Below, in pieces: positions 37,140 to 45,985 of a DNA stretch of 64,000 nt. The notes under the pieces were generated by a model. That model worked only from the letters and a program-made list of their open reading frames with translations, made no database searches and was not told where the DNA came from. The stretch comes from Klebsiella oxytoca (GTDB lineage Bacteria > Pseudomonadota > Gammaproteobacteria > Enterobacterales > Enterobacteriaceae). The first letter of the stretch is position 1, and every line of letters begins with the position of its first letter. The translations under genes were made by a program, and so were the position numbers. The stretch is from assembly GCF_009707385.1 (NCBI RefSeq), contig NZ_CP046115.1, positions 3,038,001 to 3,102,000 on the forward strand. Direction: 5' to 3'.

Positions 37140-37157
37140 GCCCCGGTCTTCCGGGGC
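37140..37157 (+). terminator. hairpin after the CAT-like gene
   Basis: GCCCCGG (37140-37146), TCTT, CCGGGGC (37151-37157); perfect 7-bp stem without T tract. Confidence 0.45.
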
Positions 37158-37183
37158 GATAGGCGCGCCCCTCATTTCCACGC

Positions 37184-37229
37184 TGTTGCAAATCCAACAC
37201 CCTGGTGAATTCAGGTTGCAATTGCAGCA
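37184..37229 (+). promoter_or_regulatory. paired dyads, candidate enhancer-binding-protein sites
   Basis: TGTTGCAAATCCAACA (37184-37199) and GGTTGCAATTGCAGCA (37214-37229) are two imperfect dyads with the shared half-site GTTGC, 30 bp apart and about 100 bp upstream of the sigma-54 promoter, the usual place for bacterial enhancer-binding protein sites. Confidence 0.5.
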
Positions 37230-37292
37230 GCATCTCAGCCAAGATAAAAACCTATCTCATTGATTATTAAAATTTTAAATCTCAAAAACGTT

Positions 37293-37309
37293 CTGGCATA
37301 GCCTTTGCT
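37293..37309 (+). promoter_or_regulatory. sigma-54 promoter of the sfnB-like operon
   Basis: CTGGCATAGCCTTTGCT has the invariant GG and GC separated by exactly 10 bp and matches the -24/-12 consensus (TGGCA-N6-TTGCT). The start would be near 37320, about 77 nt before the sfnB-like ATG. Confidence 0.75.
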
Positions 37310-37396
37310 TCAGCTGTCATATAACCCACTGGAATCATTAAGTATTTAGTTAGCTAATTTTTGCATATGCCGTTTGTTTAACCATGAGAAGTGACT

Positions 37397-38620
37397 ATGC
37401 CCGACGATAAACCAATCATTCATTACACCCGCCAGCTTCCAAAGGCGCACGTTATTCGCAGCGATGACGAAGCTATCGCTATCGCCCATGAGATTGCCGC
37501 GGTGCTGCAGCCCGGCGCGGCACAACGCGATCGCAGCGGCATCGTACCGGCGGAAATTATCGACACCTATTCCAACAGCGGCCTGTGGGGGATCACCGTC
37601 CCGAGGCAATGGGGCGGAGCCGAAGTTTCCGCCGCGACGCTGGCCCAGGTGATTGCAATTATTTCCGCCGCCGACCCGTCGCTGGGACAGATACCGCAGA
37701 ACCATTACTGCCTGCTGGAGGATATTCGTCTGCAGGGGAGCCAGGAGCAGCAGGCATTCTTCTTCGCTCAGGTGCTGAAAGGCTATCGCTTTGCCAACGC
37801 GCTTTCGGAAACCGGCGGCAAGACGGTGCTCGATATTCGCACTCGTCTTGAGGCCAGCGACCGAGGTCTGCGGATCTCCGGTCGTAAGGGCTATTGCACC
37901 GGTTCACTCTATGCCCACTGGATTGGCATTCTGGCGCTGGATGCTGAGAATAACGCCCAGCTGGCGTTTGTTCCGCGCGACTCCGCCGGGCTTACCGTGG
38001 TCGATGACTGGGCCTGCCTCGGGCAGCGTACCACCGCCAGCGGGACGGTACTGGCGGAAGATCTTGCCGTGCAGCCTTTTCATCTGTTCCCGACGTGGAA
38101 ATCCTACGCCACCCCAACCCTTGCCGGGCCATTTGCCCAGCTCACTACCGCCGCCATCGATCTGGGTATCGCCCGGGCGGCGCTTAACGACACGGTGAGC
38201 TTTGTCAGCGAATTCGCCCGCCCGTGGATTGATGCCGGCGTCGAGCGCGCCAGCGAAGACCCGCTGACTATCTATCACATCGGCCAGCTCGATAGCCGAC
38301 TGGCCGCCGCCGATGCGCTGCTGGAGCGGGCCGGAAAAGTGCTCGATCGCTACAAATACGATCTGAGCGAGGAGAACGTCGCGCAGGCGTCTGTCGCCGT
38401 GGCGCGCGCTAAGGTCTTTACCACCGAAGCGGCGCTGGAGGCCGCCAGCCGCCTGTTCGAACTTAGCGGCACCCGCTCAACCAGCAACAGCCTGAACCTC
38501 GATCGCCACTGGCGCAACGGGCGCGTCCATACCCTGCACGATCCGGTGCGCTGGAAATATCAGCTGCTGGGCAACTGGGTACTTAACGGCATTCCTCCGC
38601 AACGTCATGACTGGAACTGA
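37397..38620 (+). CDS. SfnB-like flavin-dependent oxidoreductase (acyl-CoA dehydrogenase fold)
   Basis: Encodes 407 aa from the ATG at 37397; a GTG two codons upstream is also possible. It has the acyl-CoA dehydrogenase fold: an N-terminal helical domain (IVPAEIIDTYSNSGLWGITVPRQWGGAEVS), a middle beta domain (ISGRKGYCTGSLYAHWIGILA), and a C-terminal helical bundle ending with FELSGTRSTSNSLNLDRHWRNGRVHTLHDP. This pattern is that of SfnB/DszC-like, FMNH2-using sulfur-acquisition enzymes rather than true acyl-CoA dehydrogenases. It is the first gene after a sigma-54 promoter, as in the sfn genes of Pseudomonas. The substrate is inferred to be an organosulfur compound. Confidence 0.82.
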   Translation: MPDDKPIIHYTRQLPKAHVIRSDDEAIAIAHEIAAVLQPGAAQRDRSGIVPAEIIDTYSNSGLWGITVPRQWGGAEVSAATLAQVIAIISAADPSLGQIPQNHYCLLEDIRLQGSQEQQAFFFAQVLKGYRFANALSETGGKTVLDIRTRLEASDRGLRISGRKGYCTGSLYAHWIGILALDAENNAQLAFVPRDSAGLTVVDDWACLGQRTTASGTVLAEDLAVQPFHLFPTWKSYATPTLAGPFAQLTTAAIDLGIARAALNDTVSFVSEFARPWIDAGVERASEDPLTIYHIGQLDSRLAAADALLERAGKVLDRYKYDLSEENVAQASVAVARAKVFTTEAALEAASRLFELSGTRSTSNSLNLDRHWRNGRVHTLHDPVRWKYQLLGNWVLNGIPPQRHDWN

Positions 38621-38621
38621 G

Positions 38622-39296
38622 ATGAACAGCGCGCTGGCTTTTTTCGCTGATATTGACTGGGAGGACGTGGCGCAGGCCAGCCTCGACACCCTCACTATGC
38701 TGGGCTGGTCGCTGAGCTTTACCGTATTGATTGGTCTGCCGCTGGGGATCGTGCTCTATCTCAGCGGCCAGCCGCGTCTACTGCACGCTCCGCGCCTCTA
38801 TCGCCTGCTGTCGCTGGGAGTCAACGTTCTGCGCTCGCTGCCGTTTATCATTTTATTAATCGTGATGATCCCGGTGACAACGCTGATTACCGGTACCTCG
38901 CTCGGGGTTGAAGGCACCATTCCGCCGCTGGTGGTTGGCTGCGCGCCCTTCTTTGCCCGGCTGGTGGAAACCGCGCTGCGGGAAGTAGAGCACGGGCTGG
39001 TAGAGGCCAGCTGGTCGATGGGCGGTAATACCTGGCAGCTCATCTGGCACACCCTGCTGCCGGAATCCCGCTCCGGGCTCATTGCCGCCGTTACCGTGAC
39101 CGCGATTTTACTGGTTGATTACACCTCAATGGCCGGAGTGATCGGCGGCGGCGGACTGGGCGACCTGGCCATTCGCTTTGGCTATCAGCGCTTTCAAACG
39201 GATGTGATGGTGATAACCGTCCTGCTGCTGGTTGCGCTGGTGCAGATACTACAAATGAGCGGCGATCGTCTGGTAAAGGCGATGAGCCGTAAATAA
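38622..39296 (+). CDS. MetI-like ABC importer permease
   Basis: Encodes 224 aa from the ATG at 38622, two bases after the sfnB-like stop; an ATG five codons upstream overlaps that gene but has no Shine-Dalgarno. There are five hydrophobic helices and the EAA loop ETALREVEHGLVEASWSMGGNTWQLIWHTLLPE. It belongs to the MetI family of methionine-uptake permeases. Together with the next two genes it forms a MetNIQ-like importer, though the gene order permease-binding protein-ATPase is unlike E. coli metNIQ. Confidence 0.87.
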   Translation: MNSALAFFADIDWEDVAQASLDTLTMLGWSLSFTVLIGLPLGIVLYLSGQPRLLHAPRLYRLLSLGVNVLRSLPFIILLIVMIPVTTLITGTSLGVEGTIPPLVVGCAPFFARLVETALREVEHGLVEASWSMGGNTWQLIWHTLLPESRSGLIAAVTVTAILLVDYTSMAGVIGGGGLGDLAIRFGYQRFQTDVMVITVLLLVALVQILQMSGDRLVKAMSRK

Positions 39297-39318
39297 CGAC
39301 AGATTCAGGAATAAGACA

Positions 39319-40095
39319 ATGAAAAAAACGACTATCGCAGCCGGGCTTCTGGCCCTCTTCTCTTTATCCGTCAGCGCCAGCGAGACGCTGACCGTGGGCG
39401 CAACGCCGGTTCCCCATGCCGAAATTCTCGAATTTGTGAAGCCGGAGCTGGCGAAACAGGGGGTCGACCTGAAAATCAAAGTCTTCAACGACTTTATCCA
39501 GCCAAACCAGCAGCTGGCGGAAAAAAACCTTGATGCCAACTACTACCAGTACCGCCCGTTCCTCGATAACTACAACCAGACCCGCCACACCACTCTGCTG
39601 CCGGTGGTCGGCGTGCATATTGAACCCTTTGGCGCTTATTCGGGTAAATATAACAGCATCAAAGAGGTGCCGGATGGCGCTACCGTTGCTATTCCGAACG
39701 ATCCGGTGAATACCGGACGCGCGCTGGTAATGCTCAGCAACGCCGGGCTGATTACCCTGAAAAACCCGCAGGATCCGCAGTCGGCGACCAAAGATATTAT
39801 TGCCAATCCGCACCATTTTAAAATTCGCGAACTGGAAGGGGCGATGCTGGCGCGGGCGGTAAATCAGGTCGATCTGGCGTTTATCTTCGCCAACTATGCG
39901 CTGGAGGCCGGGATTGATACCGACAAGGCGCTGCTGGTGGAAAAAGGCAGCGATCTTTACGTCGAGTATCTGGTGGCGCGCCCGGACAACATCAACGACC
40001 CAGGCATTCAGAAACTGGCGAAAGCCCTGCATTCAGATAGCGTGCGTAACTTCATCCTCACCCGCTATAAAGGCAAAATTTTGCCCGGTTTTTAA
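39319..40095 (+). CDS. MetQ/NlpA-family substrate-binding protein without lipobox
   Basis: Encodes 258 aa. The signal peptide MKKTTIAAGLLALFSLSVSA ends at SA-SETLTVG, with no Cys near the cleavage site. It would be a soluble periplasmic protein, unlike E. coli MetQ and NlpA which are lipoproteins. The NlpA-family core is clear: TVGATPVPHAEILEFVKPEL, NYYQYRPFLDNYN, VAIPNDPVNTGRALVML and ELEGAMLARAVNQVDLAFI. Ligand is probably methionine-like or another organosulfur compound; this is inferred from family and neighbours. Confidence 0.87.
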   Translation: MKKTTIAAGLLALFSLSVSASETLTVGATPVPHAEILEFVKPELAKQGVDLKIKVFNDFIQPNQQLAEKNLDANYYQYRPFLDNYNQTRHTTLLPVVGVHIEPFGAYSGKYNSIKEVPDGATVAIPNDPVNTGRALVMLSNAGLITLKNPQDPQSATKDIIANPHHFKIRELEGAMLARAVNQVDLAFIFANYALEAGIDTDKALLVEKGSDLYVEYLVARPDNINDPGIQKLAKALHSDSVRNFILTRYKGKILPGF

Positions 40096-40158
40096 CCGTT
40101 CACTCTCCGTTGGCAGCTTTCGGGCTGCCGTTTAATTCCGTTAACCGGGTACGCTACC

Positions 40159-41205
40159 GTGACGCAAAAACTCACCGCCAGAACGCATATACAGTTAAGC
40201 CAGATAAGTAAAGCCTACCCCAACGGCGTGCAGGCGCTACGCAATATTAACCTCGAGATCAATCAGGGAGAGATCTTTGGCATTATCGGGCGCAGCGGCG
40301 CCGGAAAATCAACCCTGCTGCGCCTGTTCAATCGCCTGGAAAACGCCGATAGCGGCGAGATTATCATTCACGGCGAACCCACGCGGCGCTACTCCCGCAG
40401 CCATCTTCGCGATCTGCGCCGCCGGGTGGCGATGATTTTCCAGCACTTTAATTTAATGGCCACCAAAACGGTGGCGCAAAACGTTGAACTGCCGCTGAAA
40501 ATGGCCGGAGTGCCGCGTGCGGAAAGGCAGAAACGGGTTGCGGAGATCCTCGAACTGGTCGGACTCAACGCCCTGCGCGACAGCTGGCCGGCGAAGCTTT
40601 CCGGCGGTCAGAAGCAGCGTACCGGCATCGCCCGCGCGCTGGTCACACAGCCGGAGATCCTGCTGTGTGACGAAGCCACTTCCGCCCTCGACCCGGAAAA
40701 TACCCTGGCGGTGCTGAAGCTGCTGAAAGAGATTAATCAGCGCCTCGGACTCACTATCGTACTGATCACCCACGAGATGGACGTCATTCGCACCCTCTGC
40801 GATCGGGTCGCCGTGCTCGAGCGCGGAGAAATTATCGAACAGGGCGAGGTGTGGCGCGTATTTGGCCATCCCCGGCATGAAGTCACGCAAAGTATGCTCG
40901 GCACGCTGCATCACGATCGCGCGGATGAGCGTTCGCCGCTAACCGGCAGTCAGCAGCTGGTCACGCTGCATTTTGACGGCAGCAGCGGGCATGAACCCAA
41001 CTTACAGCATATCGCCGCCCTGCTGGGCGACGACGCGCGACTGCTGTACGGTAGCTGCGAGCAGATTCAGGGACGGGTTATCGGTCAACTGCGGGTACGC
41101 CTCGCGAAACCGCTGGCTGACCCCGGCCTCCAGCAGCAATCCGGCTGGGTGGCGGACCGCTTAACCTTATCCGACGAGCGCACAGCAGAGAATGCTGGCG
41201 CTTAG
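40159..41205 (+). CDS. MetN-like ABC ATPase with C-terminal NIL domain
   Basis: Encodes 348 aa from a GTG start. Walker A is GRSGAGKST, the Q-loop FQHFN, the signature LSGGQKQR, Walker B ILLCDEATSALDP and the H-loop LITHEM. The C-terminal ~90 residues (LVTLHFDGSSGHEPNLQHIAALLGDD) form a NIL-type regulatory domain as in MetN, which mediates substrate trans-inhibition. It completes the MetNIQ-like importer. Confidence 0.9.
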   Translation: MTQKLTARTHIQLSQISKAYPNGVQALRNINLEINQGEIFGIIGRSGAGKSTLLRLFNRLENADSGEIIIHGEPTRRYSRSHLRDLRRRVAMIFQHFNLMATKTVAQNVELPLKMAGVPRAERQKRVAEILELVGLNALRDSWPAKLSGGQKQRTGIARALVTQPEILLCDEATSALDPENTLAVLKLLKEINQRLGLTIVLITHEMDVIRTLCDRVAVLERGEIIEQGEVWRVFGHPRHEVTQSMLGTLHHDRADERSPLTGSQQLVTLHFDGSSGHEPNLQHIAALLGDDARLLYGSCEQIQGRVIGQLRVRLAKPLADPGLQQQSGWVADRLTLSDERTAENAGA

Positions 41206-41354
41206 CACAAAAATGGCAGATTAATGCTGGATTATTACTAATGCTAAATCGCTATAAGCCATAGCCTTTCGGTGTTAGACAGGCCGCGATGCGCCTCTTA
41301 TCTTGCGTCATGATTTGTAAATATCTCACGCAATCATTTGATGAGGGAGCACTT

Positions 41355-43058
41355 TTGTCCAGACTACTGCACGGGTTAAAAACCAAACAAACGCGGTTCG
41401 CGCTTGCTCTGAAAATCGCGTTTCTCGGCGGCGCGGTGGCATTTTCTTCCGTCGCCATCGCCGACGATATTTTAAAGGAGGGGATTACCCCGGCCAGCGA
41501 TGCCAGCCAGATCCCCGCGGCCGCGAAGCTGCGTAAAGATACCGTTGTGGCAGGTATTTCCGAGCCGCAGGGTATTTTTAACCCTTACTTTTTCGTCAAC
41601 GGCTGGGATGAGAACGTCACCAACGTGATTTTCTCACGCCTGATCGACTGGGACAGCCATGGCAAACTGGTGCCGGGCCTCGCCGAAAGCTGGACGGTGA
41701 GCCCGGACTACAAGGTATACACCATCAGGCTGCGCCCCAACCTGACCTTTAGCGACGGTTCGCCGCTGACCGCCGAGGATGTCGCCTTTACCCTCACCGT
41801 GCTGCTGGACCCGAAATACGACGGCGATACCGATATCACCCTCGCCAATATCGCCGGCGGCGCGGAGTACAAAGCGGGAAAAGCCGATAGCGTCAGCGGT
41901 CTGAAAGTGCTTGACCCCTTAACGCTGCAGGTCACCACCAGCCAGCCGGGCGCGACGACGCTGGCAAAAATTGGCGGTCCGGTCCTCTCCAGAGCCTATT
42001 ACGGTAAAGGCTACCAGCGCGGCAATCTTGACTATCTGCGCACCCTGCACGGTAAACCGCTGGGCAACGGCCCTTACGTTTACGACAAATATATTCCCGG
42101 TCAGGAGATTCGTTTCCACGCCAATAGCCATTTTTATCGCGGAACCCCGCCCACTCCGCGCTTTATTTATCGCGTGACGAATCCGTCGACTAACTTTCAG
42201 CTATTCCAGACGGGTGAAACCGACTACGACGCCTTTACCTCGCGTCCTGATGATATTGAACAGCTAAAAATGCTCGGTTTTGCCAACATCAACCTCTACG
42301 GCTCCAGCGACTACAGCCAGGTCGAATTCAACGTCCGCCGCCCGGCATTACAGGACGTAAAGGTGCGCCAGGCGCTGATATACGGCCTCGATCGCCAGAA
42401 GCTGATTGATGTGGTCTACCAGGGCTACGGTAAAGTGGCGATCGAGCCTATCGCGCCGATCTCCTGGGCTTACAACCCCGACGGGGTGAACCCGTATAAA
42501 TATGACCCGGAGCAGGCGAAAAAGCTGCTTGACGAAGCCGGCTGGAAACCGGGGCCGGACGGTATCCGTGTCAAAGATGGCAAACGTCTGGAGTTAACCC
42601 TGCTGGCCAGCAAGAAAGTGCTCAACGATGCGCTGATCCCCATCGCCAAAGAGAACTGGCAGCAGATTGGCGTCCTGTTAAAGCCGCAGGTCGTCGATTT
42701 CAACGCCCTGATGGCGCAGCGTAAATCAGGTAATTACGACCTGGCGTCGTTCAGCACCAGCACCCTTAACGACCCGCACGATGGCGTCTGGGATTTTTAC
42801 AGTACGGAAGCGAAAGAGTCCGGCTATAGCAATCCGCAGGTCGATAAGCTGATTACCGAAGGCAACTCGGTGCTCGACGTCGAGAAACGTAAGCCTATCT
42901 ATCATCAGCTGTATCAGGTGCTGGCGCAGGACCCACCGGTTATCCTGCTCGGCTATCGCGAAATTCTCTCCGCCAGCAGCGCCCGGGTCACCGGCTTCAA
43001 ACCGGATATCTACAACGGCCTGACCGGCAGCCTGCCGGATGTCAAAATCGTTAAGTAA
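41355..43058 (+). CDS. family-5 (Dpp/Opp-type) periplasmic substrate-binding protein
   Basis: Encodes 567 aa if started at TTG 41355, which has GAGGGAG exactly five bases upstream and yields a conventional signal peptide (basic SRLLHGLKTKQTRF, then FALALKIAFLGGAVAFSSVAIA, cut before DDIL). An ATG at 41289 would add 22 residues with no Shine-Dalgarno. The SBP_bac_5 core is clear: LVPGLAESWTVSPDYKVYTIRLRPNLTFSDGSPLTAEDVAFT and VRQALIYGLDRQKLIDVV. It binds peptides or small organics such as glutathione; ligand unknown. First gene of a complete five-gene importer. Confidence 0.88.
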   Translation: MSRLLHGLKTKQTRFALALKIAFLGGAVAFSSVAIADDILKEGITPASDASQIPAAAKLRKDTVVAGISEPQGIFNPYFFVNGWDENVTNVIFSRLIDWDSHGKLVPGLAESWTVSPDYKVYTIRLRPNLTFSDGSPLTAEDVAFTLTVLLDPKYDGDTDITLANIAGGAEYKAGKADSVSGLKVLDPLTLQVTTSQPGATTLAKIGGPVLSRAYYGKGYQRGNLDYLRTLHGKPLGNGPYVYDKYIPGQEIRFHANSHFYRGTPPTPRFIYRVTNPSTNFQLFQTGETDYDAFTSRPDDIEQLKMLGFANINLYGSSDYSQVEFNVRRPALQDVKVRQALIYGLDRQKLIDVVYQGYGKVAIEPIAPISWAYNPDGVNPYKYDPEQAKKLLDEAGWKPGPDGIRVKDGKRLELTLLASKKVLNDALIPIAKENWQQIGVLLKPQVVDFNALMAQRKSGNYDLASFSTSTLNDPHDGVWDFYSTEAKESGYSNPQVDKLITEGNSVLDVEKRKPIYHQLYQVLAQDPPVILLGYREILSASSARVTGFKPDIYNGLTGSLPDVKIVK

Positions 43059-43101
43059 ATCCCCGGCCGCCGGGTCTCCCGGCGGCTGACGCGAGAATGT
43101 C

Positions 43102-44061
43102 ATGAGAAATTTCATCCTGAGAAGGCTGCTGCAAACGCTGCCGATGCTGCTGCTGGCTTCCTTTATTATTTTTATGCTGTTCGCCAAAACGCCGGGCGAC
43201 TTTATCGACGGTAATATCAATCTGACCGCCGCCCGCGCCGCCGAGCTGAAAGCGATTTACGGTCTGGATCAGCCGCTGCTCACCCGCTATTTCCGCTGGC
43301 TTGGCCAGCTGCTGCGCGGCGATCTCGGGTTCTCGCTGCAGTACCAGATCCCCGTCAGCCAGCTGCTCAACCAGTACATCTGGAACTCCTTTCTGCTGGC
43401 AAGCGTGGCGCTGGTGTTCTACTGGGGGATTGGCCTGACGGTGGGCGTGGTCTCGGCGCTGAAGCCTGACTCGCTGTTCGATCATCTGGTGAGCGTCGCG
43501 GTTTTCGCCGCCATGTCGTTCCCGACCTTTTTCCTTTGTCTGCTGCTGATCAAGTGGTTCGCCGTCGATCTGCACTGGCTGCCGGTGGGCGGCATGACCA
43601 ATACCGGCAGCGACGATAGCGGCTGGAATTATGTATTGCAGGTCGCCGCCCATCTGGTGCTACCGGTTCTGGCGCTGGTGATGCTGCAGGCGGGTAGCCT
43701 GACCCGCTATTTTCGCGCCAGCATGCTCGATGTGGTGAAAATGGACTTCATCCGTACCGCACGCGCCAAAGGTTTGCGCGAACGCACGGTTATCCTGAAG
43801 CACGCACTGCGTAACGCCCTACTGCCGATAATTACCCTGCTTGGCTTCGAGCTGCCGGGTCTGTTCTCCGGGGCGATCATCACTGAAAAAGTGTTTAACT
43901 GGCCGGGCGCCGGACATATTCACATTGATTCGCTGGCCGCCCGCGACTACCCGGTTTTAATGGGCTTCACCCTGTTTCTGGCGGTGCTGACCATTCTTGG
44001 CAACCTGATTGCCGATGTGCTCTACGCGTGGGCCGACCCGCGCATTCGCGTGAGGTCCTGA
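43102..44061 (+). CDS. DppB/OppB-type ABC permease
   Basis: Encodes 319 aa. N-terminal MRNFILRRLLQTLPMLLLASFIIFMLF is characteristic of DppB-type permeases; about six helices follow, with the EAA loop DFIRTARAKGLRERTVILKHALRNALLPI. It forms the heterodimeric channel with the next gene. Its TGA overlaps the next ATG (TGATG). Confidence 0.9.
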   Translation: MRNFILRRLLQTLPMLLLASFIIFMLFAKTPGDFIDGNINLTAARAAELKAIYGLDQPLLTRYFRWLGQLLRGDLGFSLQYQIPVSQLLNQYIWNSFLLASVALVFYWGIGLTVGVVSALKPDSLFDHLVSVAVFAAMSFPTFFLCLLLIKWFAVDLHWLPVGGMTNTGSDDSGWNYVLQVAAHLVLPVLALVMLQAGSLTRYFRASMLDVVKMDFIRTARAKGLRERTVILKHALRNALLPIITLLGFELPGLFSGAIITEKVFNWPGAGHIHIDSLAARDYPVLMGFTLFLAVLTILGNLIADVLYAWADPRIRVRS

Positions 44062-45008
44062 TGCTCAGCTCTCTGTTTTCTTCCAGCCGACGCCTGCGCA
44101 AGGCGGAAATCCCGGCGCTGGCCCAAGTGACCCCGTCCCCCTGGCATCAGGCCTGGCGGGCGCTGCGCCGCAACCGTCTGGCGATGCTGTGCCTGCTGCT
44201 GCTGTCAGCGATGGCGCTGTGGTGCGTACTGGGTCCGCTGTGGTCGCCGTGGCAAGACGATGCCACCGATGCGCTAATGATCAACAAACCGCCCGGCGCG
44301 GAGCACTGGCTGGGCACCGATTTTCTCGGCCGCGATATCTATACCCGCCTGCTGCTGGCCGGACGTATTTCGCTGATTATTGGTCTGCTGACCATGCTGC
44401 TGTCGGTCGCCCTTGGCTATCTGCTCGGGGCGCTGGCGGGGTACGCAGGCGGCCTGACCGATAAACTCATTATGCGTTTTGCCGCTCTGGTGATGACCAT
44501 TCCCGGCCTGCCGCTGCTGATAGTGGCGGGCGCGATGCTCTCAGAGCTCGATTTTTCTCCGGATTCACGCATTTATATGGTGGTAATCATGCTGAGCCTG
44601 CTGGAGTGGCCGAAGCTGGCGCGGCTGGTGCGCGGGCAGTGTCTCTCCCTGCGCGAGCGCGACTTTATGCTGGCGACCCAGGTGCTGGGACTGTCGGCGC
44701 GACGACGCCTGTTTGGTCATCTGCTGCCCAACACCATACCGATTCTGGTGGTGATGGCGACTATGGCGGTCGCTAACGCCATCCTCAGCGAGTCGGCGCT
44801 CAGCTACCTCGGGCTTGGGGTCGTGCCGCCGACGCCATCGTGGGGCAATATGATGGACGCCGCCAACAGCCTGATCGATTTTCAACGCCGACCCTGGCTG
44901 TGGATGCCGCCGGGGATCGCCATTTTTATCACCGTCATTGCCATTAACGTGCTGGGCGACGGCCTGCGCGACGCCATGGATCCCAAAATGAAGCAGAGGC
45001 TGAAATGA
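44061..45008 (+). CDS. DppC/OppC-type ABC permease
   Basis: Encodes 315 aa from the ATG at 44061, coupled to the preceding stop. An upstream in-frame start would overlap further and is not needed. Features of the family are NRLAMLCLLLLSAMALWCVLGP, LGTDFLGRDIYTRLLLAGR and the EAA loop RDFMLATQVLGLSARRRLFGHLLPN. It pairs with the DppB-like subunit. Confidence 0.9.
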   Translation: MLSSLFSSSRRLRKAEIPALAQVTPSPWHQAWRALRRNRLAMLCLLLLSAMALWCVLGPLWSPWQDDATDALMINKPPGAEHWLGTDFLGRDIYTRLLLAGRISLIIGLLTMLLSVALGYLLGALAGYAGGLTDKLIMRFAALVMTIPGLPLLIVAGAMLSELDFSPDSRIYMVVIMLSLLEWPKLARLVRGQCLSLRERDFMLATQVLGLSARRRLFGHLLPNTIPILVVMATMAVANAILSESALSYLGLGVVPPTPSWGNMMDAANSLIDFQRRPWLWMPPGIAIFITVIAINVLGDGLRDAMDPKMKQRLK

Positions 45009-45985
45009 GCAGCCCGTTAATCACGTTTAATCAGCTTTCGGTCTCTTTTGCCGCCGAAAAAAGCCGGGTACGCGCGGTACAGGAGGTATCGTTCACTATC
45101 CACGCCGGGCAGACCGTTGGCGTGGTCGGCGAGTCCGGCTGCGGTAAAAGCGTCACCGCCATGTCGTTAATGGGCCTTCTGCCGCCGCAGGCGGCGCGCA
45201 TTGACGGCGGGGAAATTCTTTTCGAAGGACAGAACCTCCTGCGGCTGAACAACGCCCGTATGGCGGATCTGCGCGGCAATCAGCTGGCGATGATTTTCCA
45301 GGAGCCGATGACCGCCCTCAATCCGGTACTCACCGTCGGCGAGCAGCTGTGCGAACCGCTGATTCGCCACCGCGGTGAATCGCCGAGGGCCGCATGGCAG
45401 CACGCTATCCAGTTAATCACCCATGTCGGGCTGGCGCGGGCGGAAAGCCTGATGACCAGCTATCCGCATCAGCTTTCCGGCGGCATGCTGCAGCGGGTAA
45501 TGATCGCCATGGCGCTGAGCTGCCGGCCGAAGCTGCTGATTGCCGACGAGCCGACCACCGCCCTGGACGTCACCGTGCAGGCGCAGATCCTGCGCCTGCT
45601 GCGCGAACGAGCGCGGGCCCACCGGATGGCGCTGATGTTGATAACCCACGATCTCGGGGTTATCGCGCAGATGGCCGAACGCGTTGTGGTGATGTACGCC
45701 GGACGCATCGTCGAACAGGGCGCGACCGCCGCTATTCTGCGCAACCCGCAGCATCCCTACACCCAGGGGCTGATTGCCTCGCGTCCGGTAGCGGGGGAAC
45801 GCCGCCGACGCCTTTACTCGATCCCCGGTCAGGTACCGGACCTCGCCGCCCTGCCCGCCGGATGCGCCTTCGCCGGGCGCTGCGCAAAAGCGACCGCGCG
45901 CTGCCGCCAGAGTGTTCCGCCACTGGTGGGACAAATCCAGCAGGCAGCCTGCTTTTACAGTGAACTCGCGGAGTCGAGAGTATGA
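45005..45985 (+). CDS. DppD/OppD-type ABC ATPase
   Basis: Encodes 326 aa; its ATG overlaps the permease stop (ATGA). Walker A GESGCGKS, Q-loop FQEPMTALNP, signature LSGGMLQR, Walker B LLIADEPTTALDV and H-loop LITHDL are all intact. The C-terminal oligopeptide-transporter extension has the Cys-containing segment CAFAGRCAKATARCRQ, which in DppD can coordinate a [4Fe-4S] cluster. Confidence 0.92.
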   Translation: MSSPLITFNQLSVSFAAEKSRVRAVQEVSFTIHAGQTVGVVGESGCGKSVTAMSLMGLLPPQAARIDGGEILFEGQNLLRLNNARMADLRGNQLAMIFQEPMTALNPVLTVGEQLCEPLIRHRGESPRAAWQHAIQLITHVGLARAESLMTSYPHQLSGGMLQRVMIAMALSCRPKLLIADEPTTALDVTVQAQILRLLRERARAHRMALMLITHDLGVIAQMAERVVVMYAGRIVEQGATAAILRNPQHPYTQGLIASRPVAGERRRRLYSIPGQVPDLAALPAGCAFAGRCAKATARCRQSVPPLVGQIQQAACFYSELAESRV

